Below are positions 33,760-39,572 of a stretch of 39,572 bases of DNA, in pieces. The DNA lies in NCBI GenBank assembly GCA_011390735.1, contig JAABRV010000006.1, positions 1 through 39,572 on the forward strand, written 5' to 3'. The translations under genes and the position numbers were made by a program. The stretch is from Trueperaceae bacterium (GTDB lineage: Bacteria > Deinococcota > Deinococci > Deinococcales > Trueperaceae). The notes under the pieces were generated by a model. The model worked only from the letters and a program-made list of their open reading frames with translations, had not been told where the DNA came from and ran no database searches. The stretch's first letter is position 1. Each line of letters opens with the position of its first letter.

Positions 33760-34760
33760 GCGCGTTCGCCCTCGTCGAACAGCCCGCCGTTGCCGGTGGC
33801 CGCCGGGGCCGCGACCGGCAGCCCGAGGTGCCGGTAGGTCGCCTCGGTGGCGACGCGGCCCCGCGACGTGCGCTGCAGCAGCCCGCGCTGGATGAGGTAG
33901 GGCTCGTGGACCTCCTCCAGCGTGCCGCGGTCCTCGCCGACGGCGGTCGCCAGCGTGTCGAGGCCCACCGGGCCACCCGCGAAGCGCTCGACGACGGCGC
34001 GCAGGATCGCCCGGTCGCGCCGGTCGAGGCCCTGGTCGTCGATGCCGAGGCGATCGAGGGCCGTGCGCGTGCGCGCCAGGCCGATGCGCTGCTCCCCCGC
34101 GACCTCGGCGAAGTCCCGTACCCGACGCAGCAGCCGCTTGGCGATGCGCATCGTCCCGCGCGCTCGGCGCCCGATCTCCAGCGCGGCCTCGACGTCGATG
34201 CCGAGGCCCAGGAGCCGGGCGTCGCGCTCGACCCCCTCGGCCAGTTCCTCGTCGCGGTAGTACTCGAGGTGCTCGATGATGCCGAAGCGCGAGCGCAGCG
34301 GTCCGGTGATCAGCCCGGGGCGGGTGGTCGCGCCCACGAGCGTGAAGCGCGGCAGCTCGAGGCGGATCGTGCGGGCCGCCGGCCCCTGGCCGAGGACGAT
34401 GTCGATCTTGTAGTCCTCCATCGCCGGGTAGAGGTGCTCCTCCGCGACCCTACCCAGCCGGTGGATCTCGTCGATGAAGAGCACGTCGCCCTCCTCGAGC
34501 GCGTTCGTCAGGATGGCCGCCAGGTCGCCGGGCTTCTCGATCGCGGGGCCGCTGGTCACGCGCAGGCCGACGCCGAGCTCCGCCGCGATGATGTGCGCGA
34601 GGGTGGTCTTGCCCAGCCCGGGGGGGCCGTACAGCAGGACGTGGTCGAGCGCCTCACGGCGCGTGCGGGCCGCCTCGAGGTAGACCGCCAGCTTCTCCTT
34701 CAGCCGCTGCTGCCCGACGTACTCGGCGAGCGACGTCGGGCGGAGGGTTCCGTCGTCCAC
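33756..34760 (-). CDS. ruvB: Holliday junction branch migration helicase RuvB
   Basis: [59 protein letters not shown]. Confidence 0.98.
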   Translation of the reverse strand: MDDGTLRPTSLAEYVGQQRLKEKLAVYLEAARTRREALDHVLLYGPPGLGKTTLAHIIAAELGVGLRVTSGPAIEKPGDLAAILTNALEEGDVLFIDEIHRLGRVAEEHLYPAMEDYKIDIVLGQGPAARTIRLELPRFTLVGATTRPGLITGPLRSRFGIIEHLEYYRDEELAEGVERDARLLGLGIDVEAALEIGRRARGTMRIAKRLLRRVRDFAEVAGEQRIGLARTRTALDRLGIDDQGLDRRDRAILRAVVERFAGGPVGLDTLATAVGEDRGTLEEVHEPYLIQRGLLQRTSRGRVATEATYRHLGLPVAAPAATGNGGLFDEGERA

Positions 34761-34766
34761 GGCGGC

Positions 34767-34772
34767 AGGCTA
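34767..34772 (-). promoter_or_regulatory. -10 box TAGCCT, 6 nt upstream of the ruvB GTG
   Basis: Reverse strand tgaTAGCCTgccgccGTG. Confidence 0.5.
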
Positions 34773-36386
34773 TCACGCACCCGCGGCGGCTCTCGGCGCG
34801 CCCTCGGCGGGCTGCGCGGCGGCGTGGGCCGGCGCGCGCCACAGCGCCACGATCTCCCCGTCCCGCTCGTAGCGCACGCCCTCGTCGGTCACCACCTCGC
34901 GCGTCCCGTCGCGGGCCATCGCAGGCGTCCGCACCCGTTCCAGGAAGGCGGTGCGCGCCTCGGCGTCCAGCCGGTGCAGGTGCCTGCGCCACACCTCGGA
35001 GCGACGCAGGGCGACCTCGAGCCAGCCGCCGCGGCGCCAGCGCAGCGCGACCCAGCTCGACTGCACCACGATGCCGAGGAACAGGGCCCACCACACGCCG
35101 GTCGTGCCCCAGGGGCCCCAGGCGCCCAGCAGCCAGGCGAGCGGCACGACCACCAGCCAGCGGCCGGCGACGGTCCCGAAGAGCCCCGGGCGCACGTCGC
35201 CGGCCCCGCGCAGCGCGCCGTTCAGCACCATGAAGACCGCCAGGATCGGTTGCACCGCCCCGTTGATGCGCAGGTACGCGGCGCCGTCGGCGACGACGAT
35301 CGGGTGCGCGCTCGGGTCGAACGAGCGGACGAGCGGCTCGGCGAACACGAACAGCGTCAGGCCGACGGCGCCCATGAGGCCGAGCGCCGTGGCGAGCGCG
35401 GCGTGGCCCGAGCGCCAGGCCTGGTGCGGCTGCCAGGCGCCGAGCGCCTGCCCGACCAGGCTGGTCGCCGCCACGCTGATCGCCACGCCCGGCATGAAGG
35501 CGAAGCTCTCGATCTGCAGGCCGATCGCCATCGCGGCCGCCCCGTAACTGCCGGAGTCGGTCGCCGTCACGGCCCGCACGACCAGGAAGCCGGCCGCGAC
35601 GTACGCCAGCGACTGCAGGCCCGAGGGCACGCCGATCGCCAGCAGGTCGCGGATGCGCGAGCCGTTCCAGCGCCAGCGCCCGGCCGGCCAGCGGATGACG
35701 TTCGCGCCGGCGCCGATGACGAGCAGCGCCAGCGTCAGGCCGAGCGCCCGTGCGAGCAGCGTGCCCACGGCGGCACCCGGGACCCCGAGGGCGGGGAAGG
35801 GACCGGGACCGAACATGAAGAGCCAGTTGAAGAGCACGTTGGCCGCGTTGGTGGCGCCCGCCAGCCACAGCGGCGTGACGGTGTCGCCGGCCCCCTGCAT
35901 GAGGCTGGTCAGCGCGATCTGCGCGACCAGCAGCACGGTGCCGGCGAACAGGATCGTCAGGTAGCCGCTGCCGGCGTCGACGACCTCGGCCGGGCCGCCC
36001 CCGTTGAGGAAGGTCATCATGGGGCGCGCGATGAGGACGCCCAGCGCGCTGACGCCGAGCGACAGCACCAGCGACAGCAGCAGCGCCTGGCGGGTGACGT
36101 CCTGCAGGGCCAGTGGATCACGGGCGCCCTTCGCTTGGGCGGCGAGCGCCATCGCACCGGCCGTCACCGCCATGACGACCACCAGGATCAGCAGCCGCAC
36201 GGAGGTGGCCATCCCGACGGCGGCGACCGACAGCGGGCCGAGCCGACCGGCCATGAACACGTCGACGACGTTCACCAGCGTCTGGAGGAGGTTCGCCAGC
36301 ACGACCGGCAGCGCCAGCCGCACCACCGCCCGCAGGGTCGGCGCGTGCAGGACGTGGGCGAAGGGCATGACGGCGCGCGCGAGCAT
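34773..36386 (-). CDS. MATE-family efflux transporter
   Basis: [44 protein letters not shown]...[32 protein letters not shown]. Start near 36386. Confidence 0.93.
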   Translation of the reverse strand: MLARAVMPFAHVLHAPTLRAVVRLALPVVLANLLQTLVNVVDVFMAGRLGPLSVAAVGMATSVRLLILVVVMAVTAGAMALAAQAKGARDPLALQDVTRQALLLSLVLSLGVSALGVLIARPMMTFLNGGGPAEVVDAGSGYLTILFAGTVLLVAQIALTSLMQGAGDTVTPLWLAGATNAANVLFNWLFMFGPGPFPALGVPGAAVGTLLARALGLTLALLVIGAGANVIRWPAGRWRWNGSRIRDLLAIGVPSGLQSLAYVAAGFLVVRAVTATDSGSYGAAAMAIGLQIESFAFMPGVAISVAATSLVGQALGAWQPHQAWRSGHAALATALGLMGAVGLTLFVFAEPLVRSFDPSAHPIVVADGAAYLRINGAVQPILAVFMVLNGALRGAGDVRPGLFGTVAGRWLVVVPLAWLLGAWGPWGTTGVWWALFLGIVVQSSWVALRWRRGGWLEVALRRSEVWRRHLHRLDAEARTAFLERVRTPAMARDGTREVVTDEGVRYERDGEIVALWRAPAHAAAQPAEGAPRAAAGA

Positions 36387-36394
36387 CGGCGAGC

Positions 36395-36400
36395 AAGCTA
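36395..36400 (-). promoter_or_regulatory. -10 box TAGCTT, 8 nt upstream of the MATE ATG
   Basis: Reverse strand gtggTAGCTTgctcgccgATG. Confidence 0.4.
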
Positions 36401-36410
36401 CCACCGCCCC

Positions 36411-36448
36411 GCGCGGGACGCGCGGGCACGCGCGGGACGCGCGGGCCT
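36411..36448. repeat. 19-bp tandem duplication in the MATE/APRT divergent intergenic region
   Basis: gcgcgggacgcgcgggcac (36411-36429) followed by gcgcgggacgcgcgggcct (36430-36448). Confidence 0.85.
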
Positions 36449-36496
36449 GCGCGGCGCCGCGTCCCGGGCGTTCGCTGGTCACGTCCCCTCCGGCGG

Positions 36497-36502
36497 TAGC
36501 AT
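36497..36502 (+). promoter_or_regulatory. -10 box TAGCAT for APRT-dnaG
   Basis: gcggTAGCATgcgg; SD gggaggaag before ATG 36535. Confidence 0.45.
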
Positions 36503-36534
36503 GCGGCGTCAAGCCCGAACCCGGGAGGAAGCGC

Positions 36535-37077
36535 ATGCCCACCCATTCCGTCCGCATCGGCTCCGAGAGCCGCGAGTTGCCGATCGTCAACGTCGGTCCC
36601 GTCTCCGTCGCCCTGCTCAACCTGCTCGGCGACACCCGGCTGACGGAGGCCGCCGCCGACGAGCTCGCGGCGCGCGTGCCGGCCGGGGTCGAGGTCCTGG
36701 TCACGCCCGAGGTCAAGTCGGTCCCGCTGGCCCACGCGATCAGCGTCCGCACGGGTCTGCCGTACGTGGTGGTCCGCAAGACGCACAAGCCGTACATGGT
36801 GGGCCCGATCTCGCGCACGGTCAACTCGATCACGACCGGCAAGCCGCAGGACCTGGTCATCGACGGCGCCGACGTCCCGCGGCTGCAGGGCCGGGCGATC
36901 GCGGTGATCGACGACGTCGTCTCGACCGGCGCCACCCTGACGGCGCTGACCGAGCTGCTGGCCGAGGTGGACGCCCGCGTCGTCGCCACCCTCGTCGTGT
37001 TCACCGAGGGCGACGCCCGCGACGACGTGGTGGCGATCGGCCACCTCCCGCTCTACCCGGCCGAGGCCGGAGCGTGA
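36535..37077 (+). CDS. Adenine phosphoribosyltransferase-like protein
   Basis: [35 protein letters not shown]...[30 protein letters not shown]-binding DDVVSTGAT motif. Confidence 0.9.
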   Translation: MPTHSVRIGSESRELPIVNVGPVSVALLNLLGDTRLTEAAADELAARVPAGVEVLVTPEVKSVPLAHAISVRTGLPYVVVRKTHKPYMVGPISRTVNSITTGKPQDLVIDGADVPRLQGRAIAVIDDVVSTGATLTALTELLAEVDARVVATLVVFTEGDARDDVVAIGHLPLYPAEAGA

Positions 37078-37093
37078 CCGGCCGGGCAGGGCC

Positions 37094-38962
37094 ATGAGCG
37101 AGTTCGACGACGCCAAGGAGCGCATCCGGGCGCGCGTCGATCTCGCGCAGCTGGTCGGCGAGACCGTCGCGCTCAAGCCGGCGGGACGCGGCCAGCTCAA
37201 GGGGCTCTGCCCGTTCCACAGCGAGCGCACGCCGTCGTTCCACGTCCACGTCGAGCGCGGCTTCTTCTACTGCTTCGGCTGCGGGGCCAAGGGCGACGTC
37301 TTCGATTACGTGATGCGCACCCAGGGCCTCGAGTTCCGCGACGCCCTGCAGCTCCTGGGCGAGCGCGTCGGCATCGAGGTGCGCGGCGCGCCCGCCGGGC
37401 AGGGGCGCCGGCGCGACCTGCTGGAAATCCACGACGCCGCCCTGGCCTGGTTCACCGGCCAGCTACCGGGCAGCCCGGCCGCGGATTACCTGCGGCGCCG
37501 CGGCCTGACCGACGAGACGGTCCGCGCATGGGGCCTGGGATTCGCGCCCGACGCCTGGGACGGCCTCCTGAAGCACATGCTCACCCGCGGCGTGCGCGAC
37601 GACGACCTGCTGGCGGCTGGCCTGATCACCGAGAACGAGCGGGGCAGGCGCTACGACCGCTTCCGCGGCCGGGTGATGTTCCCGGTCCGCGACGGCATGG
37701 GTCGGGTCGTCGGCTTCGCCGGCCGCCTGCTCGACGACGGCGTCCCCAAGTACCTCAACAGCCCTGAGACGGCGCTGTTCAAGAAGGGCGAGCTGCTCTA
37801 CGGCCTCGACCGGGCCCGCACCGCGATCCGCGAGAGCGGCGAGGTGATCGTCGTCGAGGGCTACATGGACGTGTTGGCGCTGCACCAGACGGGTTTCGGC
37901 AACGCGGTCGCCGCGCTGGGCGCGAACCTGACCGTGGAGCAGGCGGACCAGCTGACCCGGCTCGACGCCCAGCGCGTGCTGCTGGCGTTCGACGCGGACG
38001 ACGCCGGCCAGCGCGCGGTGCTCGCCGGCCTCGAGCAGAGCGTCGGCCGCCGCTTCCTGGTGCAGGCCGTGCGGCTGCCGAGCGGCAAGGACCCCGCCGA
38101 CGCCGTGCTGGCGGGCGAGGCGGAGCGCGAGGCGTTCGCCGCGGCGCTGCGCACCGGTGTGTCGGAGGTCGCCTTCCGCTTCGAGCGGGTGCTGGCCCAG
38201 CACGATGCCGCCACGCCACGCGGTCAGCGGGCGGTCCTGCTGGACCTGCTGCCGGCGCTGCAGCCGCGCGACGTCGTCGATCCGGTGGCGAGCGAACTGC
38301 GCCGCCTGGTCGTCGACCACCTCGGTCTCGACGCTGGCCGCCTCGACGCCTGGTTGGCCTCGCAGCGGCCGCAGCGGCTCGACGAGACCTCCATCCGCGG
38401 GCTTCGGCGCCGCGGCGAGGACCTGAGCCCCGTCCGGCTGCTCGAGCTCGAGGTGGTCGGCCTGCTCCTGCTGGAGCCCGAGCGGCTGCGCGAGCGCGTG
38501 CGCCGGGCGCTCGCGGCCCTGCCCGCCGAAACGGGCGAGTCCGAGTTGGTGTCGTTCGCCGAGCTGTGCGAGCGCTGCGGTTGGCGCGACGCGGAGATCG
38601 TCGCGGCGGTGCAGGCGCGCGATGGCGGCGAGCGGGTGCTGGAGCGGCTGGTCGTGCACGCGGCCGAGGCGAGCGCGGACGTGCGCCTGGACGTCGACCT
38701 GCGGCTCGACCAGCTCATCTCGCGGGTGCGCGAGCACCACGTCGAGGCGGGGCGGAGGCTGCGCCAGGAGCGGCTGATGCAGCGGCTGGAGGAGGCGCGC
38801 GCCGAGGTCCACGACCCGGCCACCCCGCGCGAGCGCCTCGAGGCGGCCTACGCCGACCTCGCCGAGGTCCAGGGGGCGCTGTCGGCGCGCGAGGGCGAGC
38901 GGCGCCTGCGCTCGGCGGAGACGCTGCGGCGCATCGCGCATCGGCGTCGTGGTCGGGCATGA
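37094..38962 (+). CDS. dnaG: DNA primase
   Basis: LKGLCPFHSERTPSFHVHVERGFFYCFGCGAKGDVFDYVMRTQGLEFRDAL...EVIVVEGYMDVLALHQTGFGNAVAALGANLT. Confidence 0.97.
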   Translation: MSEFDDAKERIRARVDLAQLVGETVALKPAGRGQLKGLCPFHSERTPSFHVHVERGFFYCFGCGAKGDVFDYVMRTQGLEFRDALQLLGERVGIEVRGAPAGQGRRRDLLEIHDAALAWFTGQLPGSPAADYLRRRGLTDETVRAWGLGFAPDAWDGLLKHMLTRGVRDDDLLAAGLITENERGRRYDRFRGRVMFPVRDGMGRVVGFAGRLLDDGVPKYLNSPETALFKKGELLYGLDRARTAIRESGEVIVVEGYMDVLALHQTGFGNAVAALGANLTVEQADQLTRLDAQRVLLAFDADDAGQRAVLAGLEQSVGRRFLVQAVRLPSGKDPADAVLAGEAEREAFAAALRTGVSEVAFRFERVLAQHDAATPRGQRAVLLDLLPALQPRDVVDPVASELRRLVVDHLGLDAGRLDAWLASQRPQRLDETSIRGLRRRGEDLSPVRLLELEVVGLLLLEPERLRERVRRALAALPAETGESELVSFAELCERCGWRDAEIVAAVQARDGGERVLERLVVHAAEASADVRLDVDLRLDQLISRVREHHVEAGRRLRQERLMQRLEEARAEVHDPATPRERLEAAYADLAEVQGALSAREGERRLRSAETLRRIAHRRRGRA

Positions 38963-38980
38963 ACGGGTGGCGGGCCAAGA

Positions 38981-39010
38981 TTGACACTGCGCGAGCGCCG
39001 CTGCTATGCT
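38981..39010 (+). promoter_or_regulatory. Near-consensus promoter of the V-ATPase operon: TTGACA-N18-TATGCT
   Basis: TTGACA 38981-38986, TATGCT 39005-39010. Confidence 0.8.
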
Positions 39011-39020
39011 CGCCCACGCA

Positions 39021-39061
39021 GCGTGTGGGGCAGAGGAATGCCCACCACAACGCGTTTTTTT
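39021..39061 (+). terminator. Terminator-like hairpin plus T7 tract in the V-ATPase leader (candidate attenuator)
   Basis: gcgtgtggggca-gaggaa-tgcccaccacaacgc-g-ttttttt; about 12 pairs with single-nt bulges, then seven T. Confidence 0.65.
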
Positions 39062-39140
39062 GTGCCCTAGCGATCTTCCGTCCCCCGATCTTGACCCCGA
39101 GCGGCCGAGCCGCACGGAGGTGTGCCGAAAGGAGGTCTAC

Positions 39141-39461
39141 TTGGAAGCTTCCAGAGACCCCATCCTCCAGGACCTGATTCACCACGAGAAGGCCGTGGTC
39201 GCCAAGGTCGAGGAGGCTCGCGCCGAGGCGGAGCGCATCGTCGCTCAGGCTCGGGGCGAGGCCCGTGAATCGATCGAGCGCGCGCGAGCGGAGGCCGAAC
39301 GGCTCACCCGCGAGATCGCCGAGAGCACCCGCGAGGACGCGGCCGCCGCCCGTGACGAGGTCCTGAGCGCGGCGCGGGCCGCCGCGGATGAGATCGCCGC
39401 GCGCGCCAGCGCCCGGCGCGATGCCGCCGTCGCACGCGTCGTGGAGCGGGTCCTGCCATGA
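39141..39461 (+). CDS. V-type ATP synthase peripheral stalk subunit (G/H-like)
   Basis: TTG start with aaaggaggt SD; EASRDPILQDLIHHEKAVVAKVEEARAEAERIVAQARGEARESIERARAEAERLTREI; coiled coil directly followed by subunit I. Confidence 0.85.
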   Translation: MEASRDPILQDLIHHEKAVVAKVEEARAEAERIVAQARGEARESIERARAEAERLTREIAESTREDAAAARDEVLSAARAAADEIAARASARRDAAVARVVERVLP

Positions 39462-39572
39462 TCACGCCGATGGACCAGCTGCTGCTCGTCGGCCGCAAGG
39501 GTGCGGCCCACGACGTGCTGGTCGCCTTGCAGGGCCTCGGCGTGGTGCAGATCGACACGGTCGACGTCGATG
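39458..39572 (+). CDS. V-type ATP synthase subunit I, N-terminus (truncated by window end)
   Basis: ATGA overlap; MITPMDQLLLVGRKGAAHDVLVALQGLGVVQIDTVDVD, subunit-I-like N-terminus. Confidence 0.82.
   Translation, partial: MITPMDQLLLVGRKGAAHDVLVALQGLGVVQIDTVDVD

Noticed and set aside
34773-37004. 743-aa version of the MATE ORF
   Set aside because: The N-terminal 200 aa or so are antisense to the APRT gene; the MATE domain starts near 36386 next to a TAGCTT -10 box.
39013-39029. Possible anti-terminator helix CCCAC/GTGGG competing with the V-ATPase leader hairpin
   Set aside because: The CCCAC half overlaps or precedes the predicted TSS (about 39016-39018), so it is probably not in the RNA; kept only as a caveat.

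Overview
GC-rich bacterial chromosome segment, almost entirely housekeeping and metabolic genes. The gene set (V-type ATPase operon start, CarD, BamA, AglEFG-type sugar importer, leaderless TANNNT promoters) suggests a Deinococcota/Trueperaceae-like organism; that is an inference, not tested. Gene order: psuG (partial) | FUN14-like | groES-groEL behind a CIRCE operator | <gpmI<dciA<recF | sufS>sufU> | <divIVA<yggS<PNP | bamA> | <ychF | hom>thrC> | <MBL<S41<pfkB | <ksgA<carD | <beta-propeller/TM protein<uvrB | osmC>DUF6062> | <ABC exporter | aglE>aglF>aglG> | <DUF4388/pseudo-receiver<ruvB | <MATE | APRT-like> dnaG> | V-ATPase G> I> (partial). I found no CRISPR array, prophage, transposase, defence island, tRNA or rRNA. 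The most interesting signals are non-coding or architectural: (1) a strong promoter followed almost immediately by a terminator-like hairpin and T7 tract in the V-ATPase leader; (2) a perfect 17-bp inverted repeat over the -35 region of sufSU; (3) eleven start codons with a TANNNT box 5-8 nt upstream, implying widespread leaderless transcription; (4) a repeat hot-spot at the thrC 3' end (in-frame 18-bp duplication, 30-bp perfect palindrome, stop-codon-containing repeats), echoed at other gene ends; (5) a DUF6062 gene that appears to start at CTG within a CTGA overlap with osmC. I did not see a clearly new multi-gene system.
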